A DNA stretch of 64,000 nucleotides from Pisaster brevispinus (GCA_023634235.1 JAMKCF010000016.1:7291866-7355865), one strand, 5' to 3'. Positions 47,456 to 60,054 are shown, counted from the first letter of the stretch. A program made the numbers and translations. Notes: generated from the sequence alone by a model not told the origin.

Positions 47456-47979
47456 CTACCCATAGTACGTGCCTATGTGCGGTGACACGTGACTATGTGG
47501 ATGGGCCACGTGACTGCTGGGGTAGATATTTGCGGCACTGGGTGACGACCAATAGGAGCCGTGTGAGCTGAACAAGCTCGCGTTGGTTGACGGGATCGGA
47601 GTCCCAACGAAGTTGATCTTGCTAGGGTGGTGATATCCCTGAGCCAGGTAGCTGAGGTCCGACTGGTACCGGTAAACACTGGGGTCGGCCTGCACGGGCT
47701 GCATGGCCTGGGCCAGGCCAGCGAAATCAAACTTGTAAGCGTATCGCTTGCCGTGGACCTTGGTCATAATGTTCTTGTCGTAGTAGTAGCGGAGAGCGCG
47801 GCTGAGCTTATCGTAGTTCATGTTGGGCTTGCTCTTCCTCTCACCCCATCGTCTTGCCACCTCATCCGGGTCTGTCATTTTGAATTCCCCGTTGGTGCCC
47901 TCCCACGTGATGCAGTTGGCGTTGGAGCTGTCGGACAGAAGCTCAAGGAGGAACTGCCACAGTTGGATCTGACCGCTCC
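47456..47979 (-). CDS. erg: erg last coding exon: ETS domain and C terminus
   Basis: This exon encodes about 174 residues. It opens with the ERG/FLI1 hallmark [15 protein letters not shown], continues through the ETS winged helix-turn-helix ([23 protein letters not shown], the recognition-helix stretch [15 protein letters not shown], then [12 protein letters not shown]), and ends in a Ser/Tyr/His-rich tail closing HIGTYYG before TAG at 47456-47458. The two arginines of the recognition helix that contact GGA are present (LSRALRYYY). The exon start at 47979 is set by a pyrimidine-bearing AG, and its first two bases complete a Gly codon begun in the 48-nt exon. The open frame runs on upstream to 48073, but that part is intron. 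ERG is favoured over other ETS families because the GTYY-type C terminus and the preceding PYQVFGPTSRTLANPG segment match ERG/FLI1 architecture. The extra terminal glycine differs from vertebrate ERG, which ends at GTYY. Confidence 0.97.
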
Positions 47980-48498
47980 CTGTTGTAGAATTACAATGAA
48001 AAAAATGTTTGTAAATAAATGTGGACCAAGTAGCGAGCACTGGGGAACTTAATGATACAATTATAAGGGACATTTGTTAAACCAGTAGCTGTGGTGGTTT
48101 ACTGTGGGCCTAGAACTTCATGCAATGTGGATTGGCTGACATTGGCATGCCAAAAAATGAAGTTGCAATAACATAAATAAAGTACATGTGCTACCATTTT
48201 CGGGATGTCAAAAATAACAAATGTAAGGAGTTGTTTGATGGAAGTTTTAAATCAACTCACTCCCCAAATATTATGCACAATTCAATTCAAACGACCGCTC
48301 ACCACAACTTAAATATCAATACAATCAACTAAGACACTGTGTTTGTTAAACACAGTGACTTACACATAAATATTTACATGTTGTGATCGATAACTGCAAA
48401 AAAAAAATGCATACGTCACTTTTCAGCAATGCATCATGGGAAATATCGATTTTCTTGTATTTATGCTTGTTTTTAAACAAAGTCGGAAAATTGCTTAC

Positions 48499-48537
48499 GG
48501 TTCCAGACAGGTCCTCCTAAGCTGCTGGCAGGATTTT
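48499..48537 (-). CDS. erg: candidate 39-nt cassette exon of erg
   Basis: This 39-nt segment lies 519 nt upstream of the ETS exon on the minus strand. It follows a pyrimidine-bearing acceptor ending in CATACAG and precedes a strong donor, GTAAGC. Its length is 13 codons and it is phase 1-1, like the flanking exons, so inclusion or skipping both keep the frame. Inserted after the last base of the 48-nt exon it reads E-NPASSLGGPVWN-R and then resumes SGQIQLW of the ETS exon. It has no stop in that phase, although one other phase contains TAG. The insertion would sit directly N-terminal to the ETS domain, where vertebrate ERG has autoinhibitory sequence. I know of no equivalent exon in vertebrate ERG or FLI1. 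It could be an alternative exon, a lineage-specific constitutive exon, or chance; transcript data are lacking. Confidence 0.55.
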
Positions 48538-50439
48538 CTGTATGAGGCGAAAAATACCGAATTTCGTTTTCAATTATGGCGGGAAAATTAAACATTCGTT
48601 CAAAATTGTTACGGTTTGTATTCAAAACGATTGGCTCGAATTTGAAAGTCAGTAACCAACAAAAGCAGTGCATGTTAGTGATTGTCAACTGAAAAAAAGT
48701 ATGTTGTTTTTATACAATGGATGGATACAATGTTTATTAGTACTGTTTAGTATTAGTTCGCATAATCTTGTATCAAAATAATAAAATTGATATTTCCCAT
48801 AATATGTTGCGATAAATGACGTCACTTAACGGGAAGTACGCAAACAACGACCGTTTAATGACAAACAATGGGATTAAATGAGCTGCACGATGGTAAATGA
48901 ATAGCATTCAAAAAAAGAGAGAAAAGAATCGAAATGAAGGGAGAGGTATACACAACAAAGGACATCAACATTATATGAGAATGTTAAAAATTAAAGAAAG
49001 CTGACTACCACAGAGATGCAACACAAGTAATAATCAAGCAGGGATTGACAGCATGTGGTTGTCCCTTAAGTCGGTGATATTGATTCAAGGCGAGCTAAAC
49101 GATGGTAACACTAGAAACAGACAGGCTTGTACTACATCGATCGCGCACAAAAGTCAATCGTTGAAAGTCACGATCAAGTATCGCAAGGGGAAGGTCCGAA
49201 CCGGGCGGTTTTTCACCCGCGGCCCAAAACTGATTTGCGGTGGTTCCCAAAAAAAAAACCTGACTGTGTAAATGAAAAAAAAAAGAAAAAAGGAAAAGAG
49301 GATGATGTTTCATGGAAGGTTCCGATTTCCACATTCCGTAATGCATGGATGTCGTGCTTCGGTAAGTGTGTGTGTGTGTTGTTTTTTTTTCTTCTTCTTT
49401 TTTCTTTTTTCCCCTTAAATTAAAAACATAATTAAGGACTTTGCGGCGAGACAGTATATGTTGGGAAATTTAAAGATGGGATACATTTCAACACGCGTCC
49501 GACGATTAGCTCGCGATGTTGCATTTTGTCCAAAATATTATTAATATGCCGAAGCCAAATTTAACCCCGAAACGGTATATCGTTAAGTGGCTTAAAGGAC
49601 ATTTTTGGGTGGTTTTAATTTAAAGTTGATTCTTTTAAACTACTCGTTGAAAGAGAAAACAAGCTGCAGTATAATGTTATCAATGTAGAGCTTTTAATGT
49701 TGGACCCCACGCATTTAAAACATGAATGATTGGTATGCCTTCATAATTACCGTAGCTTAAATATAAAACACTTCACTATATGCAAGCATTAACACTAAGT
49801 TTCTTCAATAGGAAACTAACAAGTGAGGTAACAACATACTAATTCGAGTGACTTTGGAATTTAAAGACCAGTTTGCATTATCCAGAAACGAGACTCTCGT
49901 AAGGCCTATTGTTTGTTGTTAAACAAGAAAATACCCTTCCTTTATCTATAACAATAATAGTAACAGTTTATTGAAGAGTAACGGTCCCAGGATTTCACGT
50001 CACGAAAACGTGTATTGTCAACGCACACGCGAGCGAGACCTTTTCTTTAGTCGCCGCTGAGATTAGTTACTTGTGGTCGGTACTGTAATGGAGTTTGGCA
50101 TCGGGTAAATTTGCCGGTGGATTCAATGGTAAGACTTAAGTAAGACTTAAAATGTTATTTCATAAAAAGGGAACATTGGCTTCAAGGGCACGCAGCATTC
50201 AACCAATATTGTTTTCTGGATTATAAAAAACTGAATTGCCCAATAATAATTGTGCATAAAAAAAAGTGAATTTATGAGTATGTACTGACAATGGCTTAAG
50301 GTCGACAGAGTGACTTAGGCATTATACTGACAGAGATTTTGAGCTTACACAAGCTAAATATAAAAACCAGTGAGATTTTTTCCTCCTTTCTGTATTTCTC
50401 TTATCCTATCATCCGTAGTTTTAATGATTTTCCCCCTTG

Positions 50440-50720
50440 TCTTTCATCTTCTGTTGCGCGGCGAGGGAGAAACGCAGGGCAAGTAGATGCGAAACAACAC
50501 ATGTAATCCCCGGCAGCGCCAAGGAAGATCAAACCCATTAGCAGGTTTTTCTACTATGCCAATAGTTTTCGCGCCAAAATGCCCGGCGAGGCTATCGGCT
50601 CGCGTCACTGAACATGCGTGGTCCATCCGCTCTCTCTGTGCACGTACGCGGGCCTGGAGCGAAGCAGCCCTCGGGTCTGCTACAGCTACGCTCAAATCAA
50701 AATCCTATTATTAAGGGACA
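50440..50720. promoter_or_regulatory. CpG-rich islet in erg intron with E2F-like palindrome
   Basis: This segment has many CpG dinucleotides compared with its AT-rich surroundings. It contains TTTTCGCGCCAAAA at 50566-50579, a strong match to the E2F/DP site form TTTSGCGC. It could be an enhancer, an internal promoter or simply an unmethylated patch. No exon with ERG similarity was found here. Confidence 0.28.
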
Positions 50721-53700
50721 CGTACACGCGGTGTGTGAGTTGGGACCATTAACGCGGGCAGGTCTAGAGTTGCTTTTTAAGATGGTGATTAAGACTTTTT
50801 TTTTCTTCTATCTTTTTTGATGAGCGTAAAACCAAGTAAGATAAAGGAGAAAATGTTTAATAACGCGAATTAAACCTCAGTTTTTTTTAAGAGCTTAAGC
50901 TTTATTAGAGGGAAATAGTACGAGACAAAATATATTGGCTTCAATTGAATTCAATTCCACTCCCCGGAATGGGCTTGTTACAGTCGAAGAAAGTGGCTGT
51001 CGATTGCGTACGAGTGTTTAAGTCTATACACGGGTACTGCAGTAAAGTAGGCTTATGTTTTTTTTTTAATTATGTTTGTTTACTGTTTTTATTTATTTAT
51101 TTATTTTTTGATTGCTTGTAAGCTTGAGCAACACTAGCTTTTTAGTGTTTGTTTCAAAAACGAGAACAACAGAACAGAAACAAACTGAAACACCTTTTGT
51201 TTCTTTACAAAGACAGTTATACTAACTTGACTTGGGATTAATTATCAAGATGATTGGTAGGCTTGTATAAGCTCGGATTTGCAGTAAAACAAAAATCCAG
51301 AATGAATTTATTCAGCAGTAAAATCTGCTGGAATAGCGGTTAACGCCATGTTGTGTCTATTGGCTTCATTCACGTCAACGCATGTGTCGATGCAGACGAG
51401 TCCAGGTCTGGCTGGCTGAATTACACTCCAAATTAAGTTAAGGTGTTTAACGACGCAAGCTGTATCGACCCCGAGCGATATGGTGGCCCGTATAATGACA
51501 GATAATTCAATTCTGCTGATGCAGTTACATGTATTTAATTTACAATCCGTTTGAGTGATGTGGCAAGCTAGTTTGATCTACTACACGCTCCTCCTGTGTA
51601 GTAGGAGGTTGTACGTCAAATCGTGTAGCTCGTGATATTAACACTAACAGGCTGGCCCGCTGGTTGAACAAGTGATTTTCATCTCTTGTTATTGACTTAG
51701 GTTTATACTGCGTACAAACCTACATGGTTAATACACTGGTAGTCAATGTGAAATATAACAAAAATCTAAAAATGTGTTTCTCTATTTTGGGCGGCTGGAA
51801 AACAGCCCGATCAAAACGTAAACGTAGTGACCGTAGTGCAATATTAAGCAACAACGGTCCTTGCGCATTTACATAAATAAATAAGTAAATAAATAAACAA
51901 TAAACAATAAAACAAAACGCCCAAATTTACTGAGAGTGCCCAAATATGGAAGGAAGACAACACCTTTTAGGTCTTTATTATTTCATTTATTATTACTTTT
52001 TTCTTCCTCGATTAATTGGAACCATGCTAGTTCCATTTGTTTACAAAAACTGCTCGTTGACAACGAACAATCCAATATAAAAAGGTCTGAAGTCTTCATC
52101 CAAAACCATTCTTTGTTTTTTTGCTGTTAGGTTAGTGCCATTAATCTTGTTATATATAGCTGTAAAATGTTATTGGTTATCAATCTGAAAATGATATCAT
52201 TAGTATATGATTAGTCGAATCGGCAATGGATATTTGTTATCGAATAATCTTGAACGAATTTGTGCAAGGCAGACAATCAAACTATCTGCAATAGCCAACA
52301 TATATTGACGGCTGTGGGAGGGGGGGGCAAACGGTGGTTTTATTCAAGTAAAAATCAACATTTCAATGTTGCAAATGTATAAAATCATGCAATAAATAGA
52401 CACAGCCAAATAAGTGAAGGTTGTTTCTATTATTTTCAGAAAGCCAATTTTGACGAAAACCAAAACACATCAAGACTTGTCAAAACAATATAGTTATTAA
52501 TATTCCTATCAAATCAAGTTAATCAGAAATAGTAAAAAAAGTATGATGCAAGTATTTTGCGTTGTTTCTTTTGAGCGATTAAGGTCCACGAAGATGTACG
52601 AATGCACTTATTTTGTGTGAAATCAAAACCCATAACTTTATTGTTATTTGACATTTTATACCGTAGCGGGTGCGAGCCTACAACCAATAATAACTGCTCC
52701 ATTCTATGTGCAGACTTTCCACGCACGTGGACTCAAAAGAAATACACGCCTTAATTATTATGAGGTGGAATTCAATCATTTCTTTGGGGGTTGCATTCTA
52801 TAATGTACAGTCAAACAGTGGAAGAACTGAATGGGACCTTTCAGGCCGCACAACAGTGATGGGCGTTGGATGACAAGACCGCGACGACAAGAGATGCAAC
52901 CCGATGACAGCCCCATCACTCTCCCCTATCTCTCCGTCCGCGAAACACGATCCAATCGCTCCTTCCTGTCCTGAACACCCCCCATCTTCACCCACCGAGC
53001 GCGTGCCTCGCCAAGACGGGGCAGCTCACGTCTCCGCACGGACTCTCTCTTACAACGGTTCGAAAAACCCGGTAACTGAATCCACCCGTCCAAATCGTAA
53101 CTTTTTTCCCCCTTCAAACCCCCTCCTTTCAATCAGTCGCTGTCACTGGGCACGATCCAAACGTGGGGGAACAAAAATCATACGAGACGATTCAGATTCT
53201 ATTAATTTGTGAGGCTGGCGGAAATGTTGACCCTTCGACGCACTTCCACACAGTTGTCATTCAGCCCATTGCAGTTTACGACAGAACTTATTTGTTCAAT
53301 TTTTTCCTTCTTCTTTTTCCCCCCATTTCATCTTTCGTAAAAAAAAAAAAAAAATGACATTCTTGCACTTTTTGTGTGTATTAATTTTATATTTAACATA
53401 CCAGATGAAAGCTGTATTCATTGCACGCATTCTTTGTTCCTTTTACAAGACAAAACTTAATTGATTCATTTGATTCAAAGACAACAATTCCTACTGTTTG
53501 CGATTATTCTACACTGCGTCTACTTTGTTTCATTTTGTCTTCTTCAACCTGCGTTTTTTTTTTCTTGCGCCGTTGTATAAATACCTTCGGGCGTTATTTT
53601 TTCTGTCCATTGTGTCCATACATTGGGGTATATAACACAAAATCGTTAGATGTGCCCACATGAAGAGCAATTCGATACTCTGGAAATACGAAATTAATAA

Positions 53701-55179
53701 AGTTATTGTTAATTTAGCAGAATTCGATGGCCAATGGGTCTTTAAACTCGCGTTTAAAGCTCATTCAAAACCGCACGCACGGTCCAACAGAGAAAAATAC
53801 AACGAAAACAGAAGACCGGGCTGTCCAAAGTGTGTAAAAGGGCATCCAACTTTTGAGGAGGCTTGTCTTTTGTGCCCGCTATGTAAAATAACGAAATCAT
53901 AGACTGTGCTGCACCTTCTACCAGCCTGGTCTAGGTTTTTTTTTTTTTTTTCCTTTTCTTTCTTCTTCTATTTCTTTTGAAAATCTCGATCGTTTAATGA
54001 AGCGCTGCAGCCCGGGGGAATGTACAAAACTCTTTACCAGGAAAACTCATTGTGTGTAAAACAAAATTATTACCAATAAGAAACTTGCAGCTTCAGCGGG
54101 GCCTTGTGCAGAAACTTTTAGTGGCAAGTATTTTAAGGGGGGGGGGGGGGAGAACGACTGCTTGGCTTTATATACAGGGTGGGGGTTGAGCGAGGAATGA
54201 AATGAGGTTGACGACAGTGTCGCGTGGTGCTTAAGTTTGTAGAAGAGCACTGGAAGGTTTGGGGGGAGATTAATGCCTGGCTGATTTTCTGTTGTAAGAA
54301 TCTGCGATGAATTTTGTCTACCATTTAAAAAGGGTAAACGAGGTAGTGTTTTTGATTTGTTCTCTCTTGAATCATCCATTTAACTAAAAGTCACTGAAAC
54401 TCCCCCATAGCCATGAGATCACCTTTAACTCACTTTCGTAGAGGACACGATTGGCCTCACTTACAAGCCGTCATCACACTTCCACTTCAAACTGCTTCAT
54501 GTGGTAGGCTATTCGAGAAAAACCCATCAAAGAGGTAACATTTTAGCTTGAGTCAAAGACTAGTTGGACCAAAGACTAATTCGCCAACAGAAAACCCCAC
54601 CGAAAATGCATTTAGCAAGGGTCAAAGACTATAGTTGCACATATAGTTCGCCTGCTGAAAGCTATCGCATACAGCTATAGCGGGTTCAGCTATAGTGCAA
54701 TTGGAACCTTCGTTGTATTTAACCTTCTTCATCAGACCACATTATTTGAGGGAATGAGTGAATAAAGCAATATGATGTGGCCTATCATAATACCAGTACA
54801 CCGGGGGGATTGTTTGATGCATTGGATGGAAGTACCCCACTAAAGATTGTAATGAATGGTTTAGAGACTAGCTGTTGATCTATCATAAATCACGGGCGCC
54901 GCTCTAAGTTCCCAGTCTCGATGGAAAGTATACTGATTCAAAAGCAATTTCATAATATTTCATTATAATTCTGTCATCCATAAAGAAAGACGGGTGTGTG
55001 TGTGTGTGGGGGGGGGGGGGGGTCATTTTACGTGACCCATTATGGTATCGTGGAGAGCTAAATTATGGTGGGTAATAAAACCATTACTCGTGGTGGTCGA
55101 GGGAGTGAGGCAAAATATGGTGTAGAAGGAGCGAGCCGACAAACCAGTCATTCTGCAATATGTTCTAGCTTTATCATTA

Positions 55180-55540
55180 TTGTTTAGACCTCATCATGGG
55201 CTCCGGCGATGCAGAAGGATCTGACCGAGGAAAGAAGCCACCGCGGCCCCTTATAGCTGCGAGCCGGGGCCGCTTTGGGTGTAAAGTCACCCCTCGCCTC
55301 GGGCAAATCGGCCGGTTAACTCGACTATGAGATGGCAAGGCGGCGGTGCTAGATGCTCCTCGTGCGGTAACTCAACCTGGTCGAGTGGCCACTACAGTCC
55401 CGCTACCTCGCCATGCGTGAGGCACTTGACGCCAATATTGCCGTTGGTTGGGCCGTCCAGGGCCAAGCATTTGTAGAGCCTGGGTGACTCACACACATTT
55501 GCATCTACAATCCCATATTCTCCCGCTCCCGCCATAATAA
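55180..55540. other. GC-rich islet in erg intron, probably repeat-derived
   Basis: The segment is clearly more GC-rich than its flanks, has stops in all frames, and reads like a dispersed-repeat or retroelement fragment (for example GATGGCAAGGCGGCGGTGCT, TAGAGCCTGGGTGACTCACA). No second copy is in the window, so the repeat call is only an impression. Confidence 0.3.
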
Positions 55541-56021
55541 AAGCTAAAATTCCCAGAGATATGACTGTTGTTATTTCTTTTACAGTACTGGTTTGAAAAC
55601 ATTATTCATGATTTGGCATTTCAACATTATAAACTCAAAAAAGTAATTTCGATACAGAACTGGCATGTCTACATGATTGCATCGTATTATGTTGTTGTTT
55701 TGTTTAATTTTATTTCATTTATTTGTTTACACACGCTGTTGGCTTACAAAGTAAATTTTAATTCAACCATTTTACCGCCGATGTGGTGTGACACACAGTA
55801 AACGTGCATCGGTTGGAGACAAGACTTGGTTGTGCATAAATATTGAACAATAATGCACTGGGTATCTGGGCTAAACAAACATTTCATCATAACGGGTTTG
55901 ATCTTTGTTTTCTTATTTCCTCTGATGTTATTTAATTTGAAAGAAAACAACCCGGTCAAATGCAGCCCGATTCCAAATTAATTTCCTCAAAATGACAGTA
56001 TTTCAGCTCCAAGATTGGGAG

Positions 56022-56180
56022 CAGGGTTCAATTTCAAGAGCTGCTTAACAAGTATCTGCTAACCAAAAATAAGCAGGGGACCAGTCACAGCTTGTACATG
56101 TGACAATGTATTTTAGCTGGTAACCTTAGTATGGTAAGCTTAAGTTGTGCTGAGCTACTTTTTGTGTGATTGAGTCCTTT
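56022..56180. mobile_element. MITE-like element in erg intron
   Basis: It starts CAGGGTTCAATTTCAAGAGC and ends TGTGTGATTGAGTCC, an imperfect inverted pair similar in style to the 12517 element. It lies inside the 9.6-kb erg intron. Confidence 0.5.
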
Positions 56181-57555
56181 AGGCCCTAATAGTTTAATGA
56201 ACCAATCATTGCATGTAAGTTCACATTAGTTGTTTTGAAACCCGTAATTGAATTAATACTGTAGTCTGAATCTGAAAAATGCTTTTGACAAGGTAGTTTT
56301 CAGGAACAACAGGGAACAGTCTCGTGATAATGTTTTCAAAAGGACTTCGGAGACATGCGAGGCAATTACTAGACCAGTCATTTATCTAGTAATATAACGT
56401 CATCGGTAGAGATTGAGCATGAACTTCCCATCGCATTGTGATGAACTTCTTCCAGCTAGCATTTCTAGATTAATTAAACGACTCTTTCATCTGAGTAAAG
56501 AAACCCTTTGGGTTGTAATTTTTTTTTATAGTTTAGCTGTCACGAGACAAGAATCCGTTGTGCTTAAATCTTACATATTAAAGAAAAAAATCACCCTGTC
56601 CCAGCTCCAGACTAATTTCAACCAAAAAATGTATAAGTTCTCCGGAAATTCTTCCGTGGGTTATTGCAAAACGAACAATTGTGTGGGTTTATTGCAGCGT
56701 GCCGCACCGTACCCGAGGCCCCCTTGTCGCTTGACAAACATCATAAACTAACCGGCCGTGATTCCGTCGAACAAGGCCTTTCCTTCCTCACTTGCCGCCA
56801 AAATGTTCGCCGAGTTTTGAAGATATTTTCCTCGTTTTTTTTAATAGTCTGTATGCGACTCGCTTCCCGTCAGCAAAACCAGACGTGAGAATGTGGGCAT
56901 TTCGTAGCCCCCATCCGTTTGCGTCTAGTAATTATTAACACGAGACACACGCTTTTTAGATCCTTGATTAAACTTGTGTTTGTTTTCAACATGAACTTCT
57001 TCACTGAAACTTTGTATTTCCAAAACCGTCCATTGCTTATTCCATAAGGATGTAATATTTTGTTTCTTCTTACTGGAATTAATGTTTGGGTTATGAGAGA
57101 CACAACACAACACAAGCCTGCAACCGTTTGGCAGCGAAGTTGCACTATTAACGCGAATTTTGAAGCTTAAAACTTAAAAAGTCCAAGCCCTTTGGATTTT
57201 GTTGTTTGGTACTGGAAAAGAAACAGCTTTTTTTACGACAAACCACGACGTACTATCGTCCACGCCGACATTTTTAAAAAGAGAGAATTTCGATTTTCAA
57301 ATTAAGATACATCGTGACTTTTTGAGGTTAAAACTTTCAGCCCGTCCCTGCATATTTTACTTGGTAAAATAATGATATTTTTAATTATCGTCTAGGATTT
57401 CTCTAGCTCCTTGATTAAAAACTTCATCTGACTTCAAAACCCCATGCACTGAAGTTAGACAGACAAAAAGCAATGACGAGTGGGAAAAACCAAAAAAACA
57501 AAACAAAAACACAACAAAGGAAAAATGTCAAGAAAACAAATGAAGTTGTAATTAC

Positions 57556-57603
57556 CTGGATTGGCAAGTGTTCTGCTGGTTGGCCCAAAAACTTGGTAGG
57601 GAT
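57556..57603 (-). CDS. erg: erg 48-nt exon before the ETS exon
   Basis: The exon encodes (D)PYQVFGPTSRTLANP(G), which closely matches the linker just before the ETS domain in vertebrate ERG (PYQILGPTSSRLANPG-type). It follows a TTTCCAG acceptor and is followed by a GTAATT donor. Its first two bases complete an Asp codon started by the last G of the 66-nt exon, and its final G starts the Gly codon completed by the ETS exon. Vertebrate ERG also has a 48-nt exon at this position, so exon length and phase appear conserved. The segment is part of the region flanking the ETS domain that modulates DNA binding in vertebrate ERG. Sequence and phase agreement make this exon secure even though it is short. 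Confidence 0.92.
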
Positions 57604-59796
57604 CTGGAAACAGAGAATAAGAGCAGAGTTGTTTACAGTTGTATCCCATCTCTCAGAAAAAAAGGAAAATCGTACACTGGTTGGAGTTTGAGGAAAAACT
57701 CCAAATCTTCAGAACGTCTCGAATGGACGAGACGAGACGAGCACACACAGAGTAACTGCTCTTCACGATCAAGCGAGTTAACCAAACTCAGGCAATACCA
57801 AGTTACCGCACAGAGTATGCAAAAAAAATGCACTTTTATTTGCGAAAGTAAATCGTGATTTGACGGGTTTAAGGTGTGTGTTTACTGCACAATGTGTTTT
57901 GTTACAATGCCACCAGTCGAACAGTGTGTGCTCCCGTCGCTATTCGCTTCGTTTGTAGGTGGTGTTTGAGAAATGAGACCCATTTCACCCCCAAATTTCC
58001 CACAGGTCCCTTAAATGTTTGCTGTGTGGATTAGAGATTAGAAAACTAATCCCCTTTCTTTTTAAACTTGAAGGGAAAGTAATCCCATTAATAACAGGCT
58101 CCGTTCTTGAAGGTGTTGCGCCGGGAAACAAAAGAGAGTGCCACGCGCGAGTGTCCAAGTTACCCACGTGCCAAAAGTGGGTTTAAAACCCGTGGCTTAA
58201 AAACCGTCTTGCGAACACAAGCAAATATTTGTCTTGTGGTCTCGGGGGAATTGTGGCGATGACCGAGAGAGAACAGATGCGAAACAAAGACGGATCGATC
58301 CGTTAGGGGTACGTTGCCACCTAAATGACAGGGGGATTTGGACGGGACGGGGAGGCAACAAGAGGAGACTGGTGGAAAAGGTGACGAACGGAGCAATTTG
58401 TTTCGGCTTAGGAAGAGATAAGTGCTTCTTTTGAAAAAAGAAATTTGTGGCGATAGCCTCGGATCTGGACGGGAAAAACGTTAACAATGGCATTGAGGGA
58501 TGGCGATCCGGTGAAAGGAATTGATGTGGGTTAGTGTGGTCTTGGGTAAGATCATGCTTATGGAAACAATAGTGACATTGCCTGGGTCTTGTGTATGCAA
58601 CGGACAGAAACTATAGGGACTAGAGAATGGGATTCTCTTCAGAATTAGGAGGGAGGAAGGAAGAGTTCAGGTAGCACCGGCAGAAGACGGCACCCACATG
58701 TCTGATGATAAAACCCCCATCAACCCTTCTTGCCTTAAGTGGCCTTTTTGCAAATCCATTTTAAATGTAACTTGGTGTTTCTATGTGCTCGTTACGTTTT
58801 CCTTTTACATTGATATTCAGTTCACATTTTCTTATAGTTAATGTTTAACTTTTAGTGCCTGAGTAACGCAGAGACAGGTCGGAACACGAATGACTTATTG
58901 AACTTTCGATTTAAATATGAACCCGCCCCCCCCCGAATGTTTAAAGATGTAATTGTCAAATAGAAGGCCACGCACCTCAGCAATGCACACTTCCAGTTGA
59001 CTTGTTGTACTTTCTATTTCATTGACGACAACTTAAGAGTTAATATTTCAAAAAAAAAAAAAAAATCACTTGGTTGATTTGCCTTATGTTTTTAATGATT
59101 GTATACCAAGGTTTGATGATAGTGAATGAAAAAAAAACCCAGCTGCTTGAACGATTTCGAGACAAGGTAACAGTTCTAAACCAAAACTTGCATTTTGACA
59201 CTTTCATTGTGTACTGAGCGTCCTACAAACGCCATTCCAGCGCTCGAAAGTTTTTAACAAGCATGCAGGCGAAGTAGTCACCCTTGGGAGCCAAACAGCG
59301 TTGTTTTTTAGCACATCCCTATACCAGGGGTTGGTGACGAGAGGTATCGATACGGCGCGCTGCCCCGTGGTAGCGAGGCTGCTACTGGAGGCCATTTATC
59401 CAAACAAAAAAAGCTCGTTGGATGAAAGACTGGCTGGCACTCGGTTGCAGGAACCATACTTCCTAAGGATTTTCTTTATACCACTTAATGTGAAACTTGA
59501 CAGTGACGAGACTTTGTATGCACGCCATCCATTGTCCGTTATTTTTTCTTTTCTCCTTCTCTCTCCACCCCCACCCCATGTTTTTCTTTTTAAAATTCTG
59601 TACCGGATTACTGTCAGTCTGTTTATGCAGCACAAAGGGAACAAAGCCGCTATTCGGAAGGATTTGGGTTTAAAAAGTGGATTGGGGAAAAAGCCTGTCC
59701 ACGGCAGGCAGAGTTAACCAGGTGTGGGTAATAACGTAACGCTTAATACGCGTGAATAAAAAACAAAACCGCATACAAAAAAGAAAAGCTGCGAGT

Positions 59797-59838
59797 CTAC
59801 GGCGAGTGCGGGATCGAGACTCCGAACACTCGCCGTAG
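59797..59838. other. GC-rich perfect hairpin in erg intron
   Basis: CTACGGCGAGTG and its exact reverse complement CACTCGCCGTAG form a 12-bp stem around an 18-nt loop. It lies in the 3.7-kb intron between the 66-nt and 48-nt exons. Confidence 0.6.
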
Positions 59839-60054
59839 AACTCCAGGCATTAGCGGGGGTACTGAGCGCGTGCATTAAAAGGGTTTGCGCGTCAGCACTT
59901 AACCGCTATATGGCACACACAGAGAGACTCTCGCGCACAATGTGCTCTTGTGTTGTTGGTGTGACTGAATTCCATTAGTGACCTTTGAAATCAATTTGCG
60001 ACGAGTTTGGGTGAGGATGAACGAGGGAGAGCTGAGAGGGATTGCGGCGGTAAA

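Larger units (their letters stand above)
48538..57555. other. erg intron: no further exon found
   Basis: Mostly AT-rich intron with the 50440 and 55180 GC-richer islets, the 56022 MITE-like element, a hairpin at 51578-51604 (CTACTACAC pairing with GTGTAGTAG) and G runs at 52321, 54137 and 55008. No other in-phase ERG-like exon was recognised. Confidence 0.55.

Noticed and set aside
47627..48052. 141-codon plus-strand frame opposite the ETS exon
   Set aside because: It is the antisense shadow of the conserved erg coding exon.
47980..48073. N-terminal extension of the ETS frame into upstream sequence
   Set aside because: A clear acceptor AG at 47980-47981 and an exact codon join to the 48-nt exon show this part is intron.
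59301..59717. 138-codon plus-strand frame antisense to erg
   Set aside because: No recognisable domain, a low-complexity centre, and no supporting promoter or splice signals.
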